NCBI GenBank assembly: GCA_016703665.1
Contig: JADJBS010000020.1
Span: forward strand, 868,001 to 932,000
Source: Candidatus Defluviibacillus avedoerensis
GTDB lineage: Bacteria > Pseudomonadota > Gammaproteobacteria > Burkholderiales > Burkholderiaceae_C
Reading direction: 5' to 3'
Length of the DNA: 64,000 nucleotides
The notes beneath the pieces are model-generated. The model was given only the letters and a program-made list of their open reading frames with translations. It ran no database searches and was not told the DNA's origin. Within the stretch, counting starts at the first letter, position 1. Every line of letters begins with the position of its first letter. Positions 17,143 through 26,613 of the stretch are shown one piece after another. The translations under genes and the position numbers were made by a program.

Positions 17143-17982
17143 TCATTGAACCGGTTTCCAGGCAAATCTGGCTTGAGGCCGAGCCCGGTTCACCAGAGGG
17201 ACTGCCCAGCTGGCCAGAAACAGCACAACGATCAGGCCGTGTGGCTTGAAGAGCAGGTACTGCCAGACGAACGCCCCCAAGGCCACGACCACCGCGTAGA
17301 CGATGCGTGCCCTGCGCTGCTGGGGTGTGGTCATCGGGTCTGAGATCATGAAGAAGGCAAACAGCAGCACGCTGCCGTTGCTAAGCTGTTGCAGCCACAT
17401 GGCGGCACCTGGGTCCCAGGCGTAACCCAAGCCCCATAGGCGCACGGCCAGCAGCGCGCCCCAGGCACCCAGAAAGCTCAAAGACACATCCCAACGGCTG
17501 ACTCGCTGCGTGACCAGGCCCCCGAGCGCAATGAACCACAACGCGGCCAGGCTGGTTGAACCCCATTGCCCCGGGCTAAGCCAAGCACCAGGCGCCCAGG
17601 CCCACGCGGCAAAAGCGGCGAAGTTGGCGGGGTTGAGCACATGGCTTTTGCAGGTGGGAGGCCCCATGCGGATCAGGTATTTGCTGCTCATGGCTAAACT
17701 GGCCAGCAGAGGGTGCACCCAGGCGCTGTCGGCACGCACCAAGATGCTGATGCCGAGCGACGATACCAGCGCACTGGTATAGCCGCTCCACTGCCGGCGA
17801 CTGGGCAGCGCCAGGCCCCATTGCCAGGCGGCTTGAGTGCCAAGAGCGCTGACAAGTGTCAACAAGACTTGCCACGGCGTAAGCGCAAAATCACGTGCCA
17901 TCGCCCCCAGGGTCAAGAAACTCGCCAGAAAGAGCAGTTGGAACCAGCGTGCGTCGCAACACCGCCAAAACGAAGCGGTCAT
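17143..17982 (-). CDS. RnfD/NqrB-like integral membrane protein
   Basis: 279 aa polytopic membrane protein with about eight hydrophobic segments (FQLLFLASFLTLGAMA, WQVLLTLVSALGTQAAWQWG, LAALWFIALGGLVTQRV, VLLFAFFMISDPMTTP). The middle part, MGPPTCKSHVLNPANFAAFA, and SDPMTTP correspond to conserved stretches of RnfD/NqrB flavin-bearing subunits, which carry FMN on a Thr in the SDP(M)T region. No other Rnf/Nqr subunits are nearby. It is instead translationally coupled (ATGA) to the DUF2330 gene upstream, so it may act with that periplasmic protein. Confidence 0.7.
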   Translation of the reverse strand: MTASFWRCCDARWFQLLFLASFLTLGAMARDFALTPWQVLLTLVSALGTQAAWQWGLALPSRRQWSGYTSALVSSLGISILVRADSAWVHPLLASLAMSSKYLIRMGPPTCKSHVLNPANFAAFAAWAWAPGAWLSPGQWGSTSLAALWFIALGGLVTQRVSRWDVSLSFLGAWGALLAVRLWGLGYAWDPGAAMWLQQLSNGSVLLFAFFMISDPMTTPQQRRARIVYAVVVALGAFVWQYLLFKPHGLIVVLFLASWAVPLVNRARPQARFAWKPVQ

Positions 17983-19646
17983 GGTACGTTCTTGCTGCCG
18001 CTAAAGAGCCTTTCCCACCACGGCGCAGCCGCTGGGGCGCTGCCATTGACAGGCGCGACAAGCATGTCAGCGCCCAGGTACTTGCGCGCATCGGGCATGG
18101 CGTCGATGTCGCTCATCTTCCAGCCCGTGAGCTTGGCCAGGGTTTGCTTTTCTCCATTCAACCGTGTGGGCAAATCGCTCTGGTAATAGCGGCTTGCCGA
18201 TGCGATGCCGTTTTGCTTGGACACTACACAGGCAGCCACGCAGTCGCGCTGCAAGGCAATCGGGTCTTTGTCTTTGTAGATTTGCTTTTGGCCGTCCCAC
18301 GCCGGGGCAGACAACACCTGTGCCACCCGAGGTTTGCACATCGCCTCGCAATCCATCTCGGCCACCCGCGCACTGCAAGCAGCGACGTTGCTGTCATACG
18401 GCTGCTGGATGACGTAGCGGGTCTGCCAGTTCTGGCGGTCTTTGGTCTGCGTAAACATCAGGTCTTCTGGGAAGGTGTTGGCGGTGTAGCGCACGTGCAT
18501 GCGGGTCAACACCACTGGTTGGGCGCCGCCAGCGAAGCCGCCTCCAGATGGACGCGGCATGATGCGCTTTGGCGTGGCACTGGACGGGGCTGTCATGCTC
18601 GAAAAGTTGTCATCTGCATTGCCGTCCAGCCAGAACACCCCTGCCTTGCGCAGCTCGTCAGGACTGAGAGGGTTGGCCGCGCAGGGGTCACACCAGGCCA
18701 TGTCCCAAAAATATTCGGTGAACACCACACGGTGGTCCTCCTTCTTGGACTCTGTACTAAACATGGCTTTGTAAAAGTCCTGGAATTTGGGCTTCACAAA
18801 GAAAGGCAGGTTCATGTTGGCGGGCAGCTTGACGGTGCGGTAGTTGCTGCTCTCCACCCGGCCCTCTTTGCTCAGCATGTAGATGATCAAATCCTGGGGC
18901 TTGTCGGGTGGTGCATTCAGCATGCCCAGACGCATGGGCAGCATGAACTTTTCGCTCTCAAACGCAAACTGCAGCGGGCGCAGTGTGGTGTAGCCCGTCT
19001 TGAGCTGTTCCTTGAGGTTGACCTTGGCCACAAAGAACTTCATGCCCTGGTTGATGTAGGGCTTTAGTGCCGCACTGGCCCCTTTGGGGATCTTGTAGCC
19101 GTTTTCGGTGAGCCAGGTTTCAAGGCCATCGGACTGTGTGGCTGACAGGCTCACGATATCGTATTCCTCCAGCGTGTACTGGGCTTCCACCGTCACGCCC
19201 AGGGCTTTGTCGCGAGAGGCTTCGGCATTGGACCGCATGGCCGCAGGCGCAGCCATGGTCGTGGGCATGCTTTTGTACATGGGACGCCGATCATCACCCC
19301 AAGTCAGGTTGACCTGGCAGGGGTCGTTGTCATGGTACTCCGCCAGACGTGGGCTGCTGTAGGCATCGAGCCGCTCAAAGCTAAGCTTTTCGGCCACCCG
19401 TACTTGGCCTTTTTGCAACGTGGTGGGTGTGGGTACCACCAGGGCAAATTCACTCAAGGGGCCTTTGTAGTCATTGAGCATGGACAGCACGGTGCGCTTG
19501 CCATCACGCACCATCACCACCTGGCTGGCCTCGTTGAACAAATTGGCGTCGGCCTTGCCAGCATAAAAACCGCAAAAGGCATGGGCGGGCAGTGGTACCG
19601 CCACAAGCAGCGCAGCACTGGCCAACAGGGGAGAAAGCTTTTTCAT
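17979..19646 (-). CDS. DUF2330 periplasmic protein
   Basis: 555 aa. A clear signal peptide (KLSPLLASAALLVAVPLPAH, then AFCGFYAG) is followed by the DUF2330 signature: CGFYAGKADANLFNEASQVV, MVRDGKRTVLSMLNDYKGPL, FALVVPTP. The remainder is rich in aromatic residues and has several spaced Cys (for example CSARVAEMDCEAMC and RDCVAACVV). DUF2330 proteins are exported and of unknown function. It forms a two-gene operon with the RnfD-like membrane protein. It is divergent from an ECF sigma factor gene (134 bp between starts), which may control it. Confidence 0.8.
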   Translation of the reverse strand: MKKLSPLLASAALLVAVPLPAHAFCGFYAGKADANLFNEASQVVMVRDGKRTVLSMLNDYKGPLSEFALVVPTPTTLQKGQVRVAEKLSFERLDAYSSPRLAEYHDNDPCQVNLTWGDDRRPMYKSMPTTMAAPAAMRSNAEASRDKALGVTVEAQYTLEEYDIVSLSATQSDGLETWLTENGYKIPKGASAALKPYINQGMKFFVAKVNLKEQLKTGYTTLRPLQFAFESEKFMLPMRLGMLNAPPDKPQDLIIYMLSKEGRVESSNYRTVKLPANMNLPFFVKPKFQDFYKAMFSTESKKEDHRVVFTEYFWDMAWCDPCAANPLSPDELRKAGVFWLDGNADDNFSSMTAPSSATPKRIMPRPSGGGFAGGAQPVVLTRMHVRYTANTFPEDLMFTQTKDRQNWQTRYVIQQPYDSNVAACSARVAEMDCEAMCKPRVAQVLSAPAWDGQKQIYKDKDPIALQRDCVAACVVSKQNGIASASRYYQSDLPTRLNGEKQTLAKLTGWKMSDIDAMPDARKYLGADMLVAPVNGSAPAAAPWWERLFSGSKNVP

Positions 19647-19780
19647 CTGGTCCTTTCCAGGTATTGGTGCAGCTTATACGGACGGGGCGCACGTATGGGG
19701 TTAAACAATTCGCAAATTATTTGCAAATCTTTGACCCCAAGCCCGACATTGCGCCGTACAAGCAGGGTGACAATCCCGAC

Positions 19781-20395
19781 ATGCCCCTCTCCTCCATGAG
19801 CGACGAACAGTTGATGCAAGACTATGCATCCGGCAGCGCCGCAGCATTTGACGCGTTGTACGCCCGGCATGAGGGCGCGATGTTCCGGTTTGTGCGCCGA
19901 GTGCTGGGACAGGCCTTGGCGGCGCAGGCCGATGAAGTCTTTCAGGACTGCTGGCTGCGCATCGTGAACGCGCGTGAAAGTTTTGACCCGAAAAGTGGCC
20001 ACTGGAAAACCTGGGCCTTTACCATTGCCCACAACCTGTGTCTGGACCGCCTGCGCTTGACGGGACGAGAGCGCAGCCTGGAAGCGTTATCCGATGACGC
20101 GACGGGGGCCGACCCGGCTGCCTGGGTGCAGCACGCCCTGGTCAGCGGACAGCCTGGGCCGGAAGACCAGACCCATTGGCGCGCGGCGGGCAAGCAACTG
20201 CTTAAGTGCCTGGACGCCCTGCCCGCCGCCCAGCGCGCTGCCTTTTTGCTGCATCACGAGGACGGACACAGCGTAGAAGAACTTGCGCGGGTCCTGGCGC
20301 TTAGCTTTGAAACCGCCAAGAGCCGTTTGCGCTACGCCCTGCAAAAACTGCGCGGCTGTATGCAGGCCTATTTGCAGGCCGGGGAGGCTGCGTGA
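19781..20395 (+). CDS. ECF-type RNA polymerase sigma factor
   Basis: Sigma-70 family, extracytoplasmic-function type. Start ATG 19781 (MPLSSMSDEQLMQDYASGSA). Region 2 is FDALYARHEGAMFRFVRRVL through DEVFQDCWLRIVNARESFDP, GHWKTWAFTIAHNLCLDRLR. Region 4 is LDALPAAQRAAFLLHHEDGH and SVEELARVLALSFETAKSRL, ending LRYALQKLRGCM. It has regions 2 and 4 only. Its stop overlaps the start (GTGA) of the putative anti-sigma gene. The likely target is its own promoter and/or the divergent DUF2330 operon, an inference from position. Confidence 0.9.
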   Translation: MPLSSMSDEQLMQDYASGSAAAFDALYARHEGAMFRFVRRVLGQALAAQADEVFQDCWLRIVNARESFDPKSGHWKTWAFTIAHNLCLDRLRLTGRERSLEALSDDATGADPAAWVQHALVSGQPGPEDQTHWRAAGKQLLKCLDALPAAQRAAFLLHHEDGHSVEELARVLALSFETAKSRLRYALQKLRGCMQAYLQAGEAA

Positions 20396-21270
20396 ACAGC
20401 CCCGCTTCACCACCCAAAGCCGGCACGCATCTGCGCGATGCACGTCTGCACATGGCTTTGACCCATGCGCCAGACGCGCATGATTTGCCAGAGGCAAGCA
20501 CCAAAATAGCTATACAAAACATAGCAATAAAATCAATACAGGTAAGCCATAAATACCAAAATTCAAACAAATTTCGATGGTGGCAGCATCTGTGGAACAG
20601 CTGGGGCCGTCAACATTCGCCGCGGGGTGCTGTCTTGGCCACCCTCTTGCTGGGCGGCATCATTACCCTGCTGTGGCATGGCCAGGAAATTCCAGGCACC
20701 ACGCCCAAACTGACTCAGCCCGAGAAGGCACAGCCAGCACAGTCCCGTGCCAAAGCCAAACCAACGGAACCCGCCCGCAGCGAGGAAAAACTGTATTCGG
20801 CTGCCACCGAGGCGCCAGCAGCCAAGGACATTTCCGCAACGCCATTGCCCAAGGCCCTGCCCCTGCCAACAACACCCACCGCATCGCCCGTGGCGGCGCC
20901 CACAACCGCAGCGCCGAGCGTTGCCATGCGGCGTCAATCGGCCAACGATGTGGAATTGCCCCACTGGAACGGCGCCACTGTCAAGGCGAATGGCAAAACA
21001 GTGACGCTCAGCGGGGCACAGCTTCGCCCGCTGACAAATGCCGTGACCCAGCTGATCCAGCGCAGCCTCCAAGTCGCTGAGGGCTTGCCACCTGAACCTG
21101 CCACGCTGCACATGACCCTCTTGACCTCGACAGGTGAGCAAAGCGTGTTGGACCTGTGGCCACAAGTCCTGCGCTGGCAAACCGGCGGCCAAGACGCGCA
21201 GCTTCGGCTTGCAGACGAAGCCAGCGCGCAAGCATTGCGCTCAGAGGCTGCTCGCCTGCTTGCCCCTTGA
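20392..21270 (+). CDS. Putative anti-sigma factor, single-span membrane protein
   Basis: 292 aa starting at GTG 20392, overlapping the sigma-factor stop. A short cytoplasmic N-terminus (1-78) is followed by one membrane segment at about 79-96 (GAVLATLLLGGIITLLWHG). A long Ala/Pro/Thr-rich, presumably extended periplasmic region spans 100-170. A folded C-terminal domain follows (WNGATVKANGKTVTLSGAQL). This topology and the coupling to the sigma gene suggest sigma sequestration, but I see no zinc-type anti-sigma motif, so the role is inferred. Codons for residues about 36-60 (KIAIQNIAIKSIQVSHKYQN) are strikingly AT-rich and look like an inserted element. Confidence 0.6.
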   Translation: MNSPASPPKAGTHLRDARLHMALTHAPDAHDLPEASTKIAIQNIAIKSIQVSHKYQNSNKFRWWQHLWNSWGRQHSPRGAVLATLLLGGIITLLWHGQEIPGTTPKLTQPEKAQPAQSRAKAKPTEPARSEEKLYSAATEAPAAKDISATPLPKALPLPTTPTASPVAAPTTAAPSVAMRRQSANDVELPHWNGATVKANGKTVTLSGAQLRPLTNAVTQLIQRSLQVAEGLPPEPATLHMTLLTSTGEQSVLDLWPQVLRWQTGGQDAQLRLADEASAQALRSEAARLLAP

Positions 21271-21272
21271 TG

Positions 21273-23180
21273 TCAGCGATGAAGCTTGAAACCACTGCCC
21301 AAGCTGTCGCCCAGTTTGAGCCGCAAAAAACTGCTGGAGGTGTAGCGACGCACCTCGCTGTAGTGCGCGTCTGACACGGTCTTGACCATCGCCACATAGG
21401 CGTCGTGCAACTCGGGCGGCAGCGTGAAGCGCTCGTAGTTGACCACCGCCACCATGCGCTGGCCCGCTGCCTTCGCGTGCGTCAAAACGATCTGGCGGAT
21501 TTCTTCGATTTCCTCTGCCCGGTGCAGGCGCAGCCCTTCAAAGTTAATGAAAAACCGCCGACTGTTCGGCTCGTAACTGAAGCGCTCTTGCAAGGGCACA
21601 TGCACCAGGTCTTCGCGCAAGCCCATGGGCGCGTCGCGGAAGATGCGGTCGTCCATCAGTGGCACATGGCCGTCCGGTGGTAACACGGGAGTGAAATCCA
21701 TGTACGCCAGGATGTCGTTCTGTAAATCGACACCCGGCGCAATCTCGCGCAGAGTCAGACCCACAGCGGTCAGCTCAAACACGCACCGCTCAGTGATGTA
21801 CAGCACGGGCGTCTTGCGCTTCAAGGCCTGCGTAGCACTGAAGGTGCAGTGCTCGACCTGTTGCACAAACTTACGCACCGGCTTGACACCTTCACCCGCC
21901 ACAAAGCTACCGACGAACACCACCTTCTTGGCGTTCTGGCTGATATTGATAAAGCCCCCAGCCCCGGCCAGGCGGGGGCCGAATTTAGACACGTTCAGGT
22001 TGCCCTGCGCATCGGCCTGGGCCAGACCCAGAAAGGCGATGTCCAGCCCACCACCATCGTAAAAGTCGAACTGGCTGGGCTGGTCGATGATGGCCTGGGT
22101 ATTGACCGCTGCGCCAAAGTTCAGCCCGCCTGCAGGTAGCCCGCCAATCACACCGGGCTCGGCTGTCAGCGTGAACAAGTCCAGCACTTTTTCTTCGTGC
22201 GCCACCTGGGCAATGCCTTCGGGCATGCCAATGCCCAGATTCACCACGGTGTTGGGCAACAGCTCCATCGCGGCGCGGCGTGCAATGACCTTGCGCTCGC
22301 TCATGGGCATGGGCGCCACGCTGGACATGGGTACACGAATTTCTCCTGCGAAAGCAGGGCTGTATTGCTCCACAAAGGTTTGCATGTGGTGCTCGGGTTT
22401 TTCAGCCACCACCACACAGTCCACCAACACACCCGGCACCTTGACTTGACGTGCATTGAGCGAGCCTCGCTCTGCAATCCGCTCAACCTGGGCGATCACA
22501 ATGCCGCCACTGTTGTGTGCCGCCATGGCAATGGCCTGCGCCTCCAGCGTCAACGCCTCACGCTCCATGGTGATGTTGCCGTCCGCGTCAGCGGTCGTGC
22601 CCCGGATGATGCCCACATGAATGGGGAAGGCTTTGTAGAGCAGGTAGTCCTCGCCATCGATAGGCATGAGATGAACCAGGTCGTCGGTGGTACGGGCATT
22701 GAGCTTGCCGCCGCCCATACGCGGGTCAACAAAGGTGCCCAGGCCTACACGCGTCAGCGTGCCGGGCTTGCCTGCCGCGATGTCGCGGAACAAATGCGAT
22801 ATCACCCCTTGCGGCAGGTTGTAGGCCTCGATCACGTTGTTGACCGCCATGGCCTGCAGCTTGGGCACCAGGCCCCAATGGCCACCGATGACCCGCTTGA
22901 CCAGGCCAGGGTGCGCCATGTGGTTCAGACCCCGGTCCTGCCCATCACCCTGCCCCCCGGCATAGACCAGGGTCAGGTTCTTGGGGGCATGCTCGGCATC
23001 GGTCAGCACCCAATCTTCAAGTGCCACCGCGATGCCTTCCGGAAAGCCAATCCCCACGAAGCCGCCCGTGGCGATGGTGTCACCGTCACGGATCAGATGA
23101 ACAGCATCGTGGGCAGAAACGATCTTGCCATCTTCAGGGTGGTGGCGCAGTGCAGCGGCGGCCAGGCGGGAATGGGGCAT
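21273..23180 (-). CDS. Acyl-CoA:carboxylate CoA-transferase (propionate CoA-transferase/YdiF type)
   Basis: 635 aa, the length of fused alpha-beta family I CoA-transferases. The N-terminal half begins KIVSAHDAVHLIRDGDTIAT and GGFVGIGFPEGIAVALEDW. The C-terminal half begins ARRAAMELLPNTVVNLGIGM and contains the probable catalytic Glu in LTAEPGVIGGLPAGGLNFG. Family I enzymes form a glutamyl-CoA thioester at this position and move CoA between short-chain acids such as acetate, propionate and butyrate. It is cytosolic. An enoyl-CoA hydratase gene lies 16 bp upstream on the same strand, so a role in fatty-acid or polyhydroxyalkanoate-linked metabolism is likely. Confidence 0.87.
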   Translation of the reverse strand: MPHSRLAAAALRHHPEDGKIVSAHDAVHLIRDGDTIATGGFVGIGFPEGIAVALEDWVLTDAEHAPKNLTLVYAGGQGDGQDRGLNHMAHPGLVKRVIGGHWGLVPKLQAMAVNNVIEAYNLPQGVISHLFRDIAAGKPGTLTRVGLGTFVDPRMGGGKLNARTTDDLVHLMPIDGEDYLLYKAFPIHVGIIRGTTADADGNITMEREALTLEAQAIAMAAHNSGGIVIAQVERIAERGSLNARQVKVPGVLVDCVVVAEKPEHHMQTFVEQYSPAFAGEIRVPMSSVAPMPMSERKVIARRAAMELLPNTVVNLGIGMPEGIAQVAHEEKVLDLFTLTAEPGVIGGLPAGGLNFGAAVNTQAIIDQPSQFDFYDGGGLDIAFLGLAQADAQGNLNVSKFGPRLAGAGGFINISQNAKKVVFVGSFVAGEGVKPVRKFVQQVEHCTFSATQALKRKTPVLYITERCVFELTAVGLTLREIAPGVDLQNDILAYMDFTPVLPPDGHVPLMDDRIFRDAPMGLREDLVHVPLQERFSYEPNSRRFFINFEGLRLHRAEEIEEIRQIVLTHAKAAGQRMVAVVNYERFTLPPELHDAYVAMVKTVSDAHYSEVRRYTSSSFLRLKLGDSLGSGFKLHR

Positions 23181-23196
23181 GGCTTGGCCCTCGGGT

Positions 23197-23976
23197 TTAA
23201 CGGTTCGTGAAATTGGCTTTGCGCTTGTTCACAAAAGCGTCCATGCCTTCCTTTTGGTCAGCCGTGGCAAAGAGGGCGTGGAACAGGCGGCGCTCGAACA
23301 TGATGCCGTCCGACAGACCACTCTCAAACGCGCGGTTGATCGACTCTTTGGCTGCCATCACGCTGGGCTGGCCATAGTCACAAATCATCAGGGCTGCACC
23401 CAGCACCTCGTCCATCAGCTTGTCCAGTGGCACGACACGGCTGACGAGGCCAGCGCGCTCGGCCTCGGTGGCATCCATCATGCGGCCCGTGAGCGCCAAG
23501 TCCATGGCCTTGGCTTTGCCCACTGCACGCGGCAGGCGCTGCGTGCCACCGGCGCCGGGAATGATCCCCAGCTTGATCTCAGGCTGACCAAAGCGGGCGT
23601 TATCTGCCGCGATGATGAAGTCGCACATCATGGCCAGCTCACAGCCGCCACCGAGCGCGAAGCCGCTGACGGCTGCGATCACCGGTTTGCGGATGCTGCG
23701 AATGGTTTCCCAGTTGCGGGTGATGTAGTCGCCCTTGTACACGTCCGAGAACGTGTAAGTGGCCATGGCGCCAATGTCGGCGCCAGCAGCAAAGGCCTTC
23801 TCACTGCCGGTGATCACCATGCAGCCAATTTTTTCGTCGGCGTCAAAGGACTTGAGGGCAGCGCCCAATTCGTCCATCAAGTCGCCATTCAGGGCATTGA
23901 GCTGCTTGGGGCGGTTCAGGGTGATGATGCCGACTTTGTCGGCTTCGGTGCGTACGGTGATGAGTTGGTAGGTCAA
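23197..23976 (-). CDS. Enoyl-CoA hydratase (crotonase family)
   Basis: 259 aa crotonase-fold enzyme that hydrates 2-trans-enoyl-CoA. The oxyanion-hole segment AFAAGADIGAM, the stretch VSGFALGGGCELAMMCDFII with catalytic Glu in CELAM, and the second Glu in FGQPEIKLGIIPGAGG are all present. Two catalytic Glu residues indicate a true hydratase rather than an isomerase-only member. Length and ends (MTYQLITVR... NFTNR) are typical. It is upstream in the same minus-strand unit as the CoA-transferase. Substrate chain length cannot be read from sequence. Confidence 0.9.
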   Translation of the reverse strand: MTYQLITVRTEADKVGIITLNRPKQLNALNGDLMDELGAALKSFDADEKIGCMVITGSEKAFAAGADIGAMATYTFSDVYKGDYITRNWETIRSIRKPVIAAVSGFALGGGCELAMMCDFIIAADNARFGQPEIKLGIIPGAGGTQRLPRAVGKAKAMDLALTGRMMDATEAERAGLVSRVVPLDKLMDEVLGAALMICDYGQPSVMAAKESINRAFESGLSDGIMFERRLFHALFATADQKEGMDAFVNKRKANFTNR

Positions 23977-24210
23977 GGCTTTTCTCCAGAGGAACCAGGG
24001 TTACTAAGCGACAACTGTAAACCGATTTTTCCCTGATCAAATCACGGCTTTGTCGCTCATGTGCTTCTGGAAAAACCTGACTGTGACGCGCAACCTGCGC
24101 TTAACCCTACTGCATGCTGGGTTACTGACAAACTTCTTTTGAATCATGGGTCGCGTGATGAGAATGCGGATGCGTCCCAAACCAGAGACAGGCTCAAGCA
24201 AAGGATCCGT

Positions 24211-26613
24211 ATGAAACTGCATCGTTCTTCCGACCGGCCGCATTGGCTGAAAAAAGCCCTGATCACTGGGCTAGCCTTGTCGCTGTCTGCACCTGCGCCA
24301 TTTACCGCACTGGCTGCCAACCATCCACTGACAGCGGTGGCCGACGTCAATACCATCGACTATGTGGTCAATGTTGACTGGGATTACGACAGTCCGCCCA
24401 CGCAGGCCACCAACCCCAACCAGGTCTTGGACCGGGCGTACATCACCAGTGTGATCCGGGTACTTGCTCAGAGCATATTCACCATGACGGAAGGCCGCCA
24501 TAAACTGGGGAATGTATTTGTGTATCGCAACAAGACCTTCAGCACCAATGTGGATATCCAGCTCATCAACACCAATGACCGCTCATCGGCCAACGTCGCT
24601 GGCTGGGCGGTCCGAAACAGTTCCAGCTTCAATCACCTGGCTTTTGAAAATACGGCTGAGTCCATCGACGCGATGGGCAAAGTCATTGCGCATGAACTCG
24701 GTCATTACACCTACGGTCTGTTCGATGAGTACGTCGAAGCTGGCAAGGCGCTTGACCTCAACGACCCCGGATCGCCGTCGGGCGTGGACAACGCAAAAAC
24801 GACGATCATGAACAACCATCTGGCGTCGCCATCGCTGTCTACGCCAGCTGATTACGCAGACTCCAGCCAGCGCCAGACAGCACAGTCTCGCATGATGGCC
24901 ACGGGGACGGCTTTGTCGGGTGGGAGTGCTTGGGAGACCCTGGTCAGAACCACAGATCAAGACCCCGTGGCCGCCAGAAGCTTGGGACGTACATTCTTTG
25001 AAGCCTTCAGGGGCATTAACCCAGCCACACTGCAACTGACAAGGCCAGTCGCCGGATTTGATTCGAAGCTCAACATCGTATTTGCCCCTTCGCCCGTGTT
25101 TCGGGATGTGATCGTGGTAGACCGAACCTTACCCGCTGCGCGGCTGGCGGAGCTTGTCCAGTCAGCCAAGGCTTTGGTCTCTCAGGCCGGTGCAAACACC
25201 GAATACGCCATCGTCACATCGCCAGCATCAGGCACCGGTCCTTTGCTCAACTACACCAGGTCAAGCATCGAAGGCAAACAGGCCCTGTCTGCAGCGCTGG
25301 ACAGCATCCAGCCCGTCGCCAGCGGCAGCTTTGACAGCCTTGCCGCCTTCACGCAGGGTTTCCAGTTGCTGGCCAATGCCCGCAAGGCAGGGGATACCTC
25401 GACTTTTCACATGCTCACCGGCAATGAAACCGCCGTGCCTGCCGAAGCAGCGACCACAGCCCGCATCGCAAGGGTCTCTGTCAACGCGCTGGGCCTGACA
25501 GGCGCTACACCAGAACAGCGGCAGGGCGTCCGGGAAAAAGCTCGTACCCAATCTGCGTCAGGGACATCGATCAGCCTGGCTCAGCTTGCTCAGCAAACCG
25601 GTGGCAGTTTCAATTCAGCCAAAACAGGCACGGAGGGCGCAAAGAACATCATCCGGGGCGAAAAAGAGGCCCATGCGGCTGCGTTTGCGGTACTTTCATT
25701 TGATGCTTCTACTGCATTGAGTACGGGCGGGCGGTTCGACTCAGAGTTCCGTGTTGCCAGTCAGACCACTGACGGTGACGTGGAGGTGGAGCTCACCTTT
25801 GACCCCGCAGACGCCAGCAAGCTCAGCTTCAGTCTTGTCGCACCTGATGGCACCGTTCACGCCAGTTCCGCCCTGCCTGACGGCATCACGTTTACCAACA
25901 ATGCAACGGAAGGTCTGGTCAGCTTCGCGATCGGGTCTGGGTTCGCGGCACGCACAGGTTCATGGAAAGCAAGGGTCAACGCCAGCGCCATCATGACCGA
26001 AGGCATTGGACTTGCCGTATCGACCAACACCCTTCTGGCCTTGTCTGCTGACGTTGAAGGCGGCGCCGTTGGCAGTGCCAGTGGCCCCGTCCTGAAAGCA
26101 AGTCTGGGTGCAGAAAAACGGATCAAAGGCGCCAGCGTCACGGCGGCCATCTACGATGCCGACGGCAATCTGGTACTGGATAACCTGGTGCTTCGCGACG
26201 ATGGCATCAGCCCCGACCTGCGCGGTGGTGATGGCCAGTACGTTGCTGATCTGTCCGGCAAGCTCGCACCCGGCGAGTACTACGCGTTGCTGGTGGGGCA
26301 GACGAGCGACAGTTCACGCATTGCGAGTCTCGGGGCGCTGATCAAAGGCGCACGCAACGAGGAATCACCGGTCGAGCTTCTGACCCGCATGGCCGAGGTG
26401 GGCTTTGCCCTGGAGAGTGGCGCCACCGGCGTGACTGCGGCCGCCTCACCCACTCCTTCAACGTCTGTCACCACGCCATCGGTCAGCCTGACAGATTCGG
26501 GCGGTTGTACGGTCAATGCCAATGGCCGCGATGCGGGCTTGGTGTTACTGCTGGCAAGTGCCATGACCGGGCTGTTCTTGCGTCGGCGTGCGCGTCGGCA
26601 ACGTGTTGACTAG
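24211..26613 (+). CDS. CLCA-like secreted metalloprotease with VWA-like domain and Gly/Cys C-terminal sorting tail
   Basis: 800 aa. Start ATG 24211 has AAGGA 6 nt upstream; the frame is open further upstream without signal sequence. A signal peptide (ALITGLALSLSAPAPFTALA) is followed by a metalloprotease domain with AHELGHYTYGLFDEY (His161, Glu162, His165, then G169, D172, E173). This is the HExxHxxxGxxDE pattern of CLCA proteins. A degenerate VWA-like domain follows (SKLNIVFAPSPVFRDVIVVD at about 285). Next are beta-sandwich domains, one with LRDDGISPDLRGGDGQYVAD as in CLCA-type and choice-of-anchor repeats. The tail DSGGCTVNANGRDAGLVLL plus a membrane segment and RRRARR resembles JDVT/MYXO-CTERM-type sorting signals. 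The following gene encodes a candidate processing protease. Function is inferred. Confidence 0.75.
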   Translation: MKLHRSSDRPHWLKKALITGLALSLSAPAPFTALAANHPLTAVADVNTIDYVVNVDWDYDSPPTQATNPNQVLDRAYITSVIRVLAQSIFTMTEGRHKLGNVFVYRNKTFSTNVDIQLINTNDRSSANVAGWAVRNSSSFNHLAFENTAESIDAMGKVIAHELGHYTYGLFDEYVEAGKALDLNDPGSPSGVDNAKTTIMNNHLASPSLSTPADYADSSQRQTAQSRMMATGTALSGGSAWETLVRTTDQDPVAARSLGRTFFEAFRGINPATLQLTRPVAGFDSKLNIVFAPSPVFRDVIVVDRTLPAARLAELVQSAKALVSQAGANTEYAIVTSPASGTGPLLNYTRSSIEGKQALSAALDSIQPVASGSFDSLAAFTQGFQLLANARKAGDTSTFHMLTGNETAVPAEAATTARIARVSVNALGLTGATPEQRQGVREKARTQSASGTSISLAQLAQQTGGSFNSAKTGTEGAKNIIRGEKEAHAAAFAVLSFDASTALSTGGRFDSEFRVASQTTDGDVEVELTFDPADASKLSFSLVAPDGTVHASSALPDGITFTNNATEGLVSFAIGSGFAARTGSWKARVNASAIMTEGIGLAVSTNTLLALSADVEGGAVGSASGPVLKASLGAEKRIKGASVTAAIYDADGNLVLDNLVLRDDGISPDLRGGDGQYVADLSGKLAPGEYYALLVGQTSDSSRIASLGALIKGARNEESPVELLTRMAEVGFALESGATGVTAAASPTPSTSVTTPSVSLTDSGGCTVNANGRDAGLVLLLASAMTGLFLRRRARRQRVD

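Noticed and set aside
17895..19067. 390-aa plus-strand ORF opposite DUF2330
   Set aside because: His/Arg/Val-rich antisense translation of a clear gene; no ribosome site or known motifs.
20752..20930. Ala/Pro/Thr-rich stretch in the putative anti-sigma protein as a DNA repeat array
   Set aside because: Low-complexity protein linker; the DNA shows no regular unit.
22197..23210. 337-aa plus-strand ORF opposite the CoA-transferase
   Set aside because: Antisense shadow; His- and Gly-rich composition follows from the codon usage of the real gene.
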